A stretch of 64,000 bases of DNA, from NCBI RefSeq assembly GCF_048544455.1, contig NC_133534.1:35092217-35156216 (forward strand), in the 5' to 3' direction. The first letter of the stretch is position 1; each line of letters begins with the position of its first letter. A program made the position numbers and the translations under genes. Shown piece by piece: positions 21,926 to 31,805 of the stretch. Under the pieces are notes generated by a model. The model saw only the letters and a program-made list of their open reading frames with translations. It made no database searches and was not told where the DNA came from. The DNA comes from Silene latifolia (lineage: Eukaryota; Streptophyta; Magnoliopsida; Caryophyllales; Caryophyllaceae).

Positions 21926-22134
21926 CAGAAGCGCTATTTTGTTTGAGAGGTAATCATCTTTGTTAGTATGAACGCCTGTGTTTCAACACAATTCAATTAT
22001 TAGATTAGCAATTAACTTCGAAGTTGGCTTTGAAGAAAATCTGCAAGAGACCTTTAAGTATGATTAGTGTGCAATTTTTGCTCAGTGCGTATCAAAACAT
22101 GTTCAGATACTGGCCTATCAAAAGCTTTAAGTTA

Positions 22135-22176
22135 CTCCCACATCGATGCTTTAACCCATAATTGTCGTGTTTATAA
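22135..22176 (+). promoter_or_regulatory. U6-type promoter left in front of a damaged U6
   Basis: USE ctcccacatcg (22135-22145) and TATA tttataa (22170-22176), 24 bp apart, intact although the RNA behind it has lost its 5' end. Confidence 0.8.
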
Positions 22177-22197
22177 GGGTCTTTTGCACCAATTGGT

Positions 22198-22269
22198 ACG
22201 ATACAGAGAAGATTAGCATGGCCCCTGCGCAAGGATGACACGCATAAATCGAGAAATGGTCCAAATTTT
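22198..22269 (+). pseudogene. U6 pseudogene lacking the 5' stem-loop
   Basis: Begins at acgatacagag; the first about 30 nt of U6 are absent. The junction reads aattggtacg; intact copies have attgg both just before the gene and at the end of the lost part, so the deletion joins two attgg repeats. The remaining part to the T-run is intact. Confidence 0.88.
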
Positions 22270-22327
22270 TTTGACAATTTTTCCTTCGTTTGACAATTTT
22301 TCCTAGTAGTTTTTCGATGGTGAAGCG

Positions 22328-22434
22328 GTCTTTGACTCGGGGAGATCTGGTAAAATTGGAACGATACAGAAAAGATTAGCATGGCCCCTGCGCAAGGATG
22401 ACACGCATAAATCGAGAAATGGTCCAAATTTTTT
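22328..22434 (+). pseudogene. U6 pseudogene with altered 5' end, no promoter
   Basis: From taaaattggaacg on it is U6 with one change in the ACAGAGA box (ACAGAAA). The 5' stem-loop is replaced by gtctttgactcggggagatctgg, only partly alignable. No USE or TATA upstream. The flank agtttttcgatggtgaagcg occurs both before and after it, so this copy arose by a local tandem duplication of the preceding U6 plus its 3' flank. Confidence 0.85.
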
Positions 22435-22439
22435 GGACA

Positions 22440-23389
22440 ATTTTTCCTAGTAGTTTTTCGATGGTGAAGCGGTCTTTGACTCGGAATAAGTTGCAAGCAT
22501 TTTCTGAAAGTTGTTTTGCCTTTTTCCCAATGACTTGCTCTATGTTAAAGTGTAATAAGTTACTAGCGTTTATGAAGGTAGAATTTTAGGCACTTTGGCT
22601 GGAATAGGTTACAAGTGTCTTGGAGTGTCATGTTGCGACAACTAAATCAAAGACGATAATTTTGATTTGCCTTATCACAATTACATGTAGCGGATGCATA
22701 TTACAAATCTGTGTTAACGAAGATGCCTATTATATTTACTAATGTATTGGTCACGCCCAGCTGTTAGAAATGCCTTCATAATTTAGCATATAGGTTGAGT
22801 TAATGTGTTCTCGTATGAAGAATTATCTCCGTAGAATCTTTTGAACTATTGTTTGCTTTCTATAAATTGTCTTGTTCAATTAGTTGCTACCGTCCCTACC
22901 CAACCAAAAGTTGCTTATAAATACGATGTCAATTTTTTTTATCCTTGATTAGGCATTTTTTTAAATTTAAGAGAATTGAGCGAACCTAGTTTAAAATGGT
23001 GGAGAAAACTTTAGGATCTTGACAAAGATTTCTGATTTCTAAGATGATTGAAGAATATGTTAATGTCTAGGCTAGTGTCACCATCTTAAGAACATGCAGA
23101 CATTTAATCATTGTTTCAAAACCGTGATATGAGAACTGAGTGCCTAGTGAGAATGTTCGATCATGCCAAGTTCAAAGGTATTGCCTTCTGATTATAGGAA
23201 CGTAAATGTGCCCTCTAACGGAAGGATGAGATGATATATATGTTAGATTGTTTATGAGCAATATTTTTTTTTTTTTTGACAACAGGAGGAGAGAAACTTA
23301 CAATGTTTATGAGCAATATTGATTTTATTGAAAACTTATCTTTGCGCTTGAGAAAATGGTAAGTTTCAAACGTTTTCTTGTCTTTTACT
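22440..23389. other. Spacer shared with 62990-63780
   Basis: Non-coding. Segments such as ttactagcgtttatgaaggtagaatttt and tttctaagatgattgaa recur in order near 63100-63730, showing that U6 and its right flank were duplicated together. No gene seen. Confidence 0.5.
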
Positions 23390-23810
23390 GCTGACTACTA
23401 ACCAAAAACTTTGTTTAAGAATCTCGTCACTAATCCACATGTAACAAGGCAGATGTTTTGACTTGTGGGCACTTCACTCAGTTGGATCTGATATTACATG
23501 TATGCGAGTCCAGCGCGAATCTCAGCTCCAGCAAAAACGGTTCTCTTAGAGATGGCCCCACTATTGGTACTTGCCTATGGTAAATCCGGATTTGTCGCAT
23601 TAAAAGGCTGATGTGGTTGGTGATGTAATTTGCAGCAGACGATCTAGGAGAGTGAGCATGGTTAGTATTATTTTCTTAGTAAAGCAATGTAGGAGTACTA
23701 GACTTGTTCACATATTAGACTTATCATGATCTTTCATTTTGCCTCTATCTAGGTCAAAGAGCCAAACTTGTAATACTTCAAGCGCCAGAATTCTCGTGGT
23801 TAAAACTTAA
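23390..23810 (+). pseudogene. ASY1-like fragment (KADVLTCGHFTQ type)
   Basis: Parallels 21480-21925: a fused exon region at 23441-23660 reading KADVLTCGHFTQLDLILH, and a last exon at about 23753-23810 that has lost its frame. Decayed. Confidence 0.55.
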
Positions 23811-24080
23811 AAGGCGGAGCTATTTTGTTTTTGAGGTAATGTTATTCTCATGAAGGCTTTTCAAACGGTCTCATGTTAATAATGTGTGAGATTAAACCAA
23901 ACTTAAAAAAACCCAGCAATTGACCCACTATCCAACTTAAATATTGCAGCGACGTAATAACTTGATCATATATAGGACGGTCTCATATTAATGTTTTCAT
24001 TGAGACATCTCATATGAGAATCTGCGAAGTTTCTTTTCTTGCTTTTTTGTAGGAATGAGATCAAAGACAACTCTTTGTTA

Positions 24081-24357
24081 GGCCTCGTTTGGTTGTCACA
24101 TTAAAAACGGGAAATTGGAAAATGAGAGTTGTTTGTTTATCCAAAATCCCATGAATTCTATTTTCCTAAGCATTCTCAACTCCCCCATAATGGAGACGTT
24201 TAATTACCTAGCCCCCCTAGGTAGTTGGAAACTCCTGTGTTAATTTAACTCCTGAATGCCAACCAAACGTGTGTTAGGCAATTCATGTGAATTGTTCAAT
24301 TCATGTGTTTTGTAAAAACATGGGAAATTAATTCCCGTATGGCAACCAAACGAGGCC
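24081..24357. mobile_element. PIF/Harbinger-like (Tourist-type) MITE
   Basis: 277 bp with perfect 15-bp inverted ends (GGCCTCGTTTGGTTG / CAACCAAACGAGGCC) and TTA on both sides (24078-24080, 24358-24360). Paralogs (for example 19370 and 62545) show the uninterrupted ctctttgttagtagg. TTA targets and GGCC ends fit PIF/Harbinger. No ORF. Confidence 0.92.
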
Positions 24358-24423
24358 TTAGTAAGCAATTAACTTCAAAGTTGGCTTTGAAGAAAATCTG
24401 CAAGAGACCTTTAAGTATGATTA

Positions 24424-25053
24424 CTAGTTTAGATCCCGCGCAATGAATGCGCGGTATTTATAGAGTTCCTAATATAGACCATGTGCAATATATGCACATA
24501 TTTATAGAGTTTTACTTTTTAGTGTATTATTTATAGAATTTAAATTGACAATTCACTTATTTTTCATGTTTCTCCTTAATGTATATTGAATAGAGAAATA
24601 AATAAAAATTTAAATCATAAGAAGTAAGAAGTAATAAAATGATATTTTTTTTTACCGAGAAATTAATGATGTTAACTTACAAATATTTACTAATAACATA
24701 TTTTTTAACTACAAATTTTTATCATAAAAAGTCAATGAATTTTAACAAATATTTACTAATATCATATTTTTTAGCCGCAACTTCTTATCATAAAAAGTCA
24801 ATAAATTTTTATCAATAAGTTCTTTAAAAAAAGAATTTCCTTATCCTAAAAAGATTGGAGATAAATTTGTGAAGAATGTGAAATAATAAATGTTATAAAT
24901 ATTTAAATACAAAAGATTATATCCATTTATAACTTATCATGTCCGCACCTATAGTAATTAGTATATGCTGAAAATATCAAGTACTACTCTAGGAAATATG
25001 TTTCAGGCGGGAAAAGTTGGAGTTTCGCCTATTCATTTAGTAAATAATAAGGG
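24424..25053. mobile_element. Unclassified 630-bp AT-rich insertion
   Basis: Boundaries come from comparison with 22055-22090, where atgatta and atttttgctcagtgcg lie within a few bases. The left end has a small GC palindrome-like motif (cccgcgcaatgaatgcgcgg). The ends ctagttta and ataataaggg are not inverted. No ORF. I could not settle the family; Helitron ends are not evident. Confidence 0.55.
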
Positions 25054-25088
25054 ATTTTTGCTCAGTGCGTATCAAAAGCTTTAAGTAA

Positions 25089-25165
25089 CTCCCACATCGA
25101 TGCTTTTACCCGTAATTGTCGTGTTTATAAACGATACGAAGAAGATTAGTATGGTCCAAACTATT
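25089..25165 (+). pseudogene. U6 remnant with intact promoter
   Basis: USE ctcccacatcg (25089-25099) and TATA tttataa (25124-25130) are intact, but only about 35 nt of U6 remain: acgatacgaagaagatta, then a jump from atgg to tccaaac. The lost middle lay between two ATGG sites in intact U6, and the 5' stem-loop is also gone. Not functional. Confidence 0.85.
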
Positions 25166-25985
25166 TTGAGCTTTTTTTCTCCTCCTGTGGTAGAAATGGT
25201 TAAGCGTCAATTTATTTACGCATTTTGGCTGGAATAGGTTACAGACATCTACTTAAGATAGTTGTATTCTGTTTATTTATCGCAAAAGTCTAATTGATGG
25301 GAATTCATACGAACAGTCGTAGAATTTTCTAAGGTGTTTTGTGCTGCTCATAAACTGTCTTGCTCGTTGGAATAAGTGCTAATCATGCCTATCAAATAGG
25401 CAAACATCTCTTTTATTTACTCAGTTTTGGGTGAGTTAGGATATGCCATTTTTGTTTTATCATGTAAGAGTATGTCATTCCCAAAGGCAATGAAATGTAT
25501 TTGCTAGCTTTAAGACATTTGTTTCCCATTCTTCTCAAAAGCATTGAATTGTAAAGGTTATTTCCATAGCATTTGTTCCCTTGGAAGCAGTGTCTAAAAT
25601 CGCGGTATCGGTCGCGGTTACGGTGTTGGCGGAATCGTCCTCGAGTTGGCCGTTGTGCTCCGAGTCGCGGTTATTGCAGTGATAGTATTTATTTTACACG
25701 CTTTGTAGATATTTTATTATCTATTGGCTATTTCATATAAAAATAAGATTAATTCTATTTAGAATAAATAATTTGACCATGCTATACAACTTTTAAGAGT
25801 TTTTCACTACAAAATTTGACAGGTACAAGTTAAATACATGAATATTTAGCTTGGTGCAACTTATGAGATCGTCTCATGGAAGGCTCAATGTGAAAACAAT
25901 TTATTACGGGAATGGGGGCCAATGTAAAATACTTGAAATATTTAGGTATTTAGACTAATGTACCAAACTCTATATTTTATTGCAG
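25166..25985. other. Spacer, no gene seen
   Basis: The GC-rich segment 25590-25670 (tcgcggtatcggtcgcggtt) stands out from the AT-rich surroundings but matches nothing I know. Confidence 0.4.
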
Positions 25986-26141
25986 GAGAAATCATATAAT
26001 AGAGTGGTGGATTATCTCGGGGAAGGAATTTTTGCAAAAATCATTCCGGATGAGCCTCATGTTAAAGCATTTCGTAACTTAAATAGAAGTTTGAATGATC
26101 TCAGGGCCCGGCTTCCATCGTCTGATTATTTCCTTCAGTGA
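25986..26141 (+). CDS. Terminal exon of an unrecognised protein gene
   Basis: A 51-codon open segment directly after a good acceptor (ttattgcag) with a stop at 26139-26141: EKSYNRVVDYLGEGIFAKI, then IPDEPHVKAFRNLNRSL, ending in RLPSSDYFLQ. Codon use and composition look protein-like, and the phase is exact from the acceptor. No upstream exons could be assembled: the preceding 800 bp hold no clear coding sequence. It may be the tail of a gene, or an isolated duplicated exon like the ASY1 pieces. I do not recognise the family. Confidence 0.4.
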   Translation, partial: EKSYNRVVDYLGEGIFAKIIPDEPHVKAFRNLNRSLNDLRARLPSSDYFLQ

Positions 26142-26530
26142 ATTGTGAGATCAAATTCACCCGTTAACAGCAAGATAGCTGCTCATGTATATATATGCTG
26201 TCTAGATCCGTAATTCATGTTCCTTATGTACAAGCTAGACCTCAGTTGATAATATGATTAGACTTGTTTATGTGAATACGTTCATTTCGAAAGCACCGGT
26301 TAATAGAATTATGTGTTGTGACTCGTGAGAGGTCGCTCAATTGATAAGCTAAAAATATTTTTATCGAGTGAAATGAGGGAATTTGTCCGGTGTTGTTGCT
26401 GGGGAGTTATTATGTGCTTTTGGCAGATTAGATTATTTTGTCAGGGGTACCAAAGTAGCAAAGTGAGTGGTGGTGAGCTGAAGATTGAAGCATGATGAAC
26501 ACTGAATAGTTGTTTAAGAGACTTATTTCA

Positions 26531-26582
26531 ATCCCACATTGGGAATATAGAAGAGCGAGCTGGTGAGGGAGGAATATAAAAG
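26531..26582 (+). promoter_or_regulatory. U4 snRNA promoter: USE plus TATA (Pol II spacing)
   Basis: USE atcccacattg (26531-26541) and TATA tataaaag (26575-26582), 33 bp apart. TATA starts 34 bp before the RNA. Confidence 0.85.
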
Positions 26583-26608
26583 AAACGGGTAGCTCCACCT
26601 TAGAATGC

Positions 26609-26763
26609 ATCTTTGTGCTTGGGGCAATGACGCAGCTAGTGAGGTAATAACCGAGGCGCGTCAATTGCTGGTTGAAAACTATTTCCAAACCCCCTCTTCG
26701 GCCTGGGCTTGTCCTTGGCCGTTGAGAATTTCTGGAAGGGCTCCCTCGTCAGAGGGTAAAGCC
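26609..26763 (+). ncRNA. U4: U4 spliceosomal snRNA
   Basis: About 155 nt. U4 chaperones U6 by pairing with it in the U4/U6 di-snRNP. It starts ATCTTTGTGCTTGGGGCAA, the U6-pairing stem II part (plant U4: ATCTTTGCGCTTGGGGC). The 5' stem-loop follows (GACGCAGCTAGTGAGG ... CCGAGGCGCGTC, containing the 15.5K-protein kink-turn type sequence). Next comes the stem I part (CAATTGCTGGTTGAAAAC), the central region CAAACCCCCTCTTCGGCC, the Sm site AGAATTTCTGG, and the terminal hairpin GGCTCCCTCGTCAGAGGG. The only U4 copy in the window. Confidence 0.92.
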
Positions 26764-27048
26764 TTACAATTCTTAGTTCAAACTTTTTTTCGTAGAACTT
26801 ATATAGTTCAGGGTCTGCCTACCAATTTTTAGTTCAAACTTTTTTTCGTAAAACTTATATAGTTCAGGGTCTGCCCAAACCTGTAAAACATATTGTTCAT
26901 GGTCTGCCCAACCCGACTCTCCCCGCGCTCGTCTGTTGGCTTCTTCTTGCCATTGCGCCCTACGACTTTCTTTGTTTCTGTACTCCATTTTTCTTCTATA
27001 AATGCTTGTTTCATTCAATCATATTTCTCACAAAATTCTATATAATTT

Positions 27049-27752
27049 AGGGACAATTAATCTTTACCAGCTTTTATAAAATCAAAATTTTTAATATTTT
27101 ACACCCTTATAAACACTTCTGATCAAATTTTGCCCCTAGCTCTGATTCCGGTGTAAAGAAATGAAATATTCCGTCAAATTTTCTTCATAAAACCCATAAT
27201 TTGTGACGAAAATGCGTTATCCTTATTTCTTTCTTCAATCTCTATCTCTTTCCCTCTCTCTTATATCTACTTTCTTCTTTTTTTCTACCTTCTTTATCTT
27301 TTATTCTATCTTCTATCTATCCCCCTCTCTCCTTTTGATGACTACGACAAGGGTCTCGCTACCCTAATTTCGAAATAATATAACATACCATATTAAAAGG
27401 AGGCTTGATAAAGAGACGTCTCAACAAATGAATGGATTTGTTGATTAGTATCAAGTATATAGCATTTAAGCAGTTAACAAGCCACGGTTGGTCTTTGATC
27501 AACAACGACAAACTACTGAATTGGTCAAACTAATATCAAATCTCGCCTAATATAAGATAAAGGAAATAAGAGTATGAAAATGAACTAATAAATGGGGGTA
27601 ATATCGTAAATTCAACATGTTTTAGACCGAAATCTGCGTAAGGGGACAGAATTTGATCAGAAGTGTTTTATAAGGTAAAATATTAATTTTTTTTTATAAG
27701 GGTGTAAATTTAGAAAAGTTGATTTTATAAGGATGTAAAAATTAATTGATCC
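27049..27752. mobile_element. TIR DNA element with 8-bp target duplication, copy 1
   Basis: 704 bp flanked by TATAATTT (27041-27048 and 27753-27760). The duplicated U5 block at 7026-7040 gives the empty site (ctatataatttactatc). Ends agggacaattaat and attaattgatcc are roughly inverted, with an inner inverted part around ttataaaatcaa/ttgattttataa. An 8-bp duplication fits hAT (or Mutator-like) elements. No ORF. A related copy is at 29434. Confidence 0.8.
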
Positions 27753-28921
27753 TATAATTTACTATCTAATCTTCATACTATAATTTTCTTAACAGATGGA
27801 CCCAAGAGTCGGTTCAATGTTGCATTTCCCTAGAACCAGCTGACCGATCAGCCCGCCTCCCACTAAATACCAGTTCATTGTACGGTCCATCTTTCTGAGC
27901 CCAACCTGCCCACGTGTCGACATAGCCCAACCCTAAAGCGGTCTATGGATACATCTAAAAAGAACGATTGCACAATGGATGGGTTGTTTCGGGCCTTGGG
28001 GGTGTCGCTGGCGTTGGCGGCAGTTCAGGGTGACTCATGGACGTCGTCGGACTATACGAGGTGGTGGTGGTTGGTGATGTAATAAGATGGTTGGCTGTTT
28101 GGCTTTAGTTTGACTCCTTTTAGGGTGTGTTTGGATTGAGTCAGTCATTTGATGAGAAAAAAAAGGGAGGGATAGTAAATGATTTAAAATCTCTTGTTTA
28201 GATAACAAATAAGGGTGGAGCTAAATGAAGGGCGAAGGATTTGGAGGGATCCATTTTCCTTCCTCCAAGGCAAATCAAAATCTCTCTACAATAGACAAGA
28301 TTTGGAGGAAAATTGTATTCAGATACTCACATCCTTAAGCCGCTAAGTTTCTTCGCGACTTTACCTAAAAACACGAAAAAAAAAATACAAGTGCTGATGT
28401 GGACATCATAAACCCAAATAGTTTCAAACGGACGCTAATTCCCCTATTATTTTGCTAATTAACACCAATTAACCAAAAAATTCTAAATATGCTTGCTCGT
28501 ACGTAACTGGTCTAGGTCCAACACTACTACTATAGTCCTATATTATAGCTATAAAATATATTATGTGAATTATAGTGTTTTTTTTTCTAGAACTTTAAAA
28601 GCAATCTATGAGTTTCCACGAGTTTATAATATTACTTAGTTCAAGTTTCTTACCTATCAGGCTATCACAAATGCTATGTTAGGTAAAACTAGTACATACT
28701 TAAGGATGATAACTTTTGATGAAATTTAGGATGATAAAAATGGAACTTCTTCACCCTCTTTTGTTTTGCGACTATTCTTAGATTCTGATATGAATTTTTA
28801 GTATAGATCACTATTTACTATATATGATGATAATCATTGAGGAAGTGAGATTAAAAACGGGTTATTACATAGAAGTAGATGGAGTGAAGACAGCAAGAGA
28901 GCGCATGAAGAAATGAAGCCA
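27753..28921. other. Left flank of U5 block 2
   Basis: 27761-27960 matches 7037-7230. The middle (27960-28490) is unique here, with a GC-rich part at 27980-28080, and no ORF worth calling. 28490-28520 and 28850-28920 again match the first block (gcttgctcgtacgtaactgg, gagattaaaaacgg). Confidence 0.45.
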
Positions 28922-28973
28922 CTCCCACATTAGAGAAATGACTTGAACCAAGTTAGGATCTTCTATTATAAAA
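28922..28973 (+). promoter_or_regulatory. U5 snRNA promoter: USE plus TATA
   Basis: USE ctcccacatta (28922-28932) and TATA ttataaaa (from 28966), 33 bp apart, Pol II class. Confidence 0.82.
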
Positions 28974-28998
28974 GGCAGTACACTCCTTGTAATTCCTC

Positions 28999-29119
28999 AC
29001 GCAGCTATGCAATGAGCACAAAGCGAACTATTCTTTCGCCTTTTACTAAAGAATACCGTGTGCTCGTTGCTTATAAGTAGCATACGTTTATTTTTGGAGG
29101 ATTCCCTTGCTAGGGGTCC
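28999..29119 (+). ncRNA. U5: U5 spliceosomal snRNA, copy 2
   Basis: Same RNA as 8093-8212: invariant loop CGCCTTTTACTAAAG, basal stem arms GCAGCTATGCAATGAGCAC and GTGCTCGTTGCTTATAAGTAGC, Sm site TATTTTTGGAG. The terminal hairpin differs in sequence but still pairs (GGATTCCCT-TGCT-AGGGGTCC), with changes on both arms, which suggests selection on structure. The promoter is better than that of copy 1. Confidence 0.88.
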
Positions 29120-29337
29120 GTCATTACAGTCCTAGATTTTAGCCTTCATAATTGGGTAAATTTCATGTAGGAGATTTTAGTATTATTTGGTAAACTTGGT
29201 TATTGGTATTAAAAATGTATTTGGTTCTGAAGTCGTATAAAACCATAGAGTTATACTCGTAAATCTTAATCCATACCAAGGAATACACTTATATTCCCTC
29301 TATTCCGACAAATGGACGATCCGAATCCAAATACCCA

Positions 29338-29370
<33 letters not shown>

Positions 29371-29433
29371 TCAAAGATACGACTCAACATTCGTTATATA
29401 CTCCCCTTATTTACAACATATACCATTACTGTA
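29120..29433. other. Spacer, no gene seen
   Basis: AT-rich, with a 29-base T-run at 29341-29369. Confidence 0.4.
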
Positions 29434-30485
29434 AGGATCAATTAATTTTTACGCACTTATAAAATCAACTTTTCTAAACTCACCCTCATAATATTTTTTT
29501 TTAATATTTTACACCTTTTTTTTTTTGTTGTTGTGACGAGGGGTTGAATTCCCCCGGACACATGCAATACTCTGCAAACCACGTGTGCCATGTAAGACAT
29601 CCTTTCGGATGACAGGTAACCACATCACTCCCGTGTAGGAAGTCGAACCCGGGGCCTCTCAATTCGTTGCCATTGCAACGCTTTGAGGCACTCCCGCACT
29701 CCACTACACTCAAGCCACTTTAGTTTTACACCCTTATAAAACACTACTTATAAAAACTTACCCCCTAGTCTGATTTCGGTGAAAAAAAAAATGCAATATT
29801 TGAATTTTCCTCCAAAATACATATTTTGTGACGAAAATACCCGTCTTTTGTTCCTTTTCCTATCCCACCCATATGTAAAGCTCCCTCTCGTACTCAGTTT
29901 TCCCTTCTTTGTATACAAATAATCCATATTTGCAACAAATGGCCTATGATCCAGTTCTATAATAACAAGTAACAACCATTAAGAATAGCAATCAAACATC
30001 ACAAACAACAATTGTAAGTTGTACTCAACAAAATCATAGTTGCTCATTGCAAAACGTGTTTTCTAGTCTTTAATACAATTGGTGAATTGGCAGTTACCAA
30101 TTAACATAAAAAAATCACCATAATCATTGACATGGTTGGTTAGTGTTGTTAACTTGTTACTCCAAGAACACGAGAAAGTAAGAAATCCATTGTATCTAAT
30201 TAGAAAAAGTGCAAAGAATATGAAAACCCACTTAGAAAATGAATGGTTGAGAGTGGGTGTAGCGAAAGAGAAGGAAGTCGACAAAAGACGATAGGAATAA
30301 GAGTATGAATATGAGTTAATAAGGGGGGGTAATATCGTAAATTCAACATGTTTTACACCGGAATTATATTAAGAAGGCAAATTTTGATACAAGTGTTTTA
30401 TAAGGGGGTAAAATATTAAAAAAAAATTATAAGGGTGTAAGTTTTGAAAAGTTGATTTTATATGGATGTAAAGATTAATTGATCC
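29434..30485. mobile_element. TIR DNA element, copy 2, carrying a SINE
   Basis: Ends aggatcaattaat and attaattgatcc are inverted. The flanks ttactgta (29426-29433) and ttatttta (30486-30493) are an imperfect 8-bp duplication. Internal blocks match 27049-27752 (ttttacacccttataaa, gtaatatcgtaaattcaaca). A SINE at 29516-29723 inserted later. No transposase ORF. Confidence 0.75.
29516..29723 (-). mobile_element. tRNA-derived SINE
   Basis: On the minus strand: an A-box-like start (ggcttgagtgtagtggagtg), a B box (gggttcgacttcc), a roughly 200-bp body and an A-rich tail with tgttgttg before it. A perfect 9-bp target duplication ttttacacc lies at 29507-29515 and 29724-29732. Length, Pol III boxes and tail fit plant SINEs. 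Confidence 0.88.
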
Positions 30486-31258
30486 TTATTTTAATTACCT
30501 TGCCTTTTACATGTCACTTGTAAGATTTCAAAAATATCCCTGCTTTTTTTACTTTTCTTAGAAAGTTTATAACTCAATGTAACCATTGAACTAGATTGGA
30601 GGGATAATCATCACCTCTAAGTTACTAACATATCTTTATAAGTTAAATTAAATATAGTTGTACAACACTCATATAGAAGTATACAACCGATAGTATAATC
30701 TTGCTATAAATGTGGTGGAAGCAAATATTTTGAAAGTTGACATATTTAGATTCAATGAATGTGCAAGGATGGTAGTATTGACGGTAAGGTGGAGTTTGCT
30801 CCTATAAAGGTCAAGCTAATGGATCCTCAAGACAAGCTATCAACATCAACGAGGCGGTTTTGGGATCCATATAGAGCTGTTGGAGTTCTTGAAAGAGAAC
30901 TGTTAGGAATCTCGTAAGCGAAGGGGTCATCTGAAACTTCGACTGGAGTTTGTTATTCGGAGTGTTGGGTTGGACTTGTTGGTCTAGCATCTACACCTTT
31001 GACGGGGGTGATTTGTGCATACTTAGAACGTTGTCATTTGGTTTCGACTTGGGTGGTTGTTGCCGTGTGGTGTAGGCATGTTAACGGTGTTTGCGACACT
31101 CTCTTTTGTACCCAGGTGAGATGTTTTGTTTGTGGCGTTCGTGTCCCTTTGGGCAATCTGATATGTCTTTAAGAGAACCGAACTGTTTAATTAGATTATG
31201 ATCGGAATCGATTTAGTGTTGCTAACTACTTTCTAATGGCATTGTGCTTCTTATTTCG
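30486..31258. other. Spacer with an unrecognised coding-like scrap
   Basis: At 30775-30900 one frame reads KVEFAPIKVKLMDPQDKLS followed by RRFWDPYRAVGVLERELLG, open but without an acceptor or relatives I know. 31143-31163 resembles the U6 5' end. 31165-31215 repeats the segment at 13600-13650. Confidence 0.35.
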
Positions 31259-31805
31259 TGGGTTACCCCTGAATTTTTCGGTTTTCTATGTTGTACCCCT
31301 CCTTTATTTATATTCTACATTGTACCCCTAAACTCTTTACTTATTTCTCCATCATGACCCCGTTTAACTCTTCATTAACTTTATCACTATCAAACAACCG
31401 TACTTTCACCTTTATTCAGACTTATTAATGTTGTATACCATCTTATATGAGAAACATCACAAATCACTTCTAATAAGCACAAACTACTATTAAAAACATC
31501 CGTTACAATTCATGACATTGATAATGCAGATTTAATGAATTTTAAGTTAGATTCGTATACTATTTGGTGGGTTAATGAGTAATACGGCGAACTAAGAAGT
31601 AAATAAGTAAGTTATTGAGTAATTGGAATGGTAAATAGACGGTTTAATATGTCAATTAAGAAACTAAGTAAGTAAAGACGATAAATAAGGTCATGGTATA
31701 GACTAAAGTATAGAATTCAGGGGTATACCATAAAATTTCAAAAATATAGGGGTACAACATAGAATACCCAAAAACTCGAGGGTACACCGTAGAATATCCC
31801 CGTAG
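31259..31805. mobile_element. Long-TIR element without ORF
   Basis: About 547 bp with roughly 45-bp imperfect inverted ends (left tctatgttgtacccct; right aggggtacaacataga, plus outer gggttacccc against ggggatattc). No coding capacity. Family uncertain (MITE or Mutator-like). Confidence 0.6.

Noticed and set aside
29516-29723. A tRNA gene (A and B boxes present)
   Set aside because: No cloverleaf or acceptor stem; poly-A tail and target duplication make it a SINE.
30775-30900. Coding-like scrap (RRFWDPYRAVGVLERELLG)
   Set aside because: Only one short open stretch with no acceptor, donor or recognised relative; too weak for a gene call.
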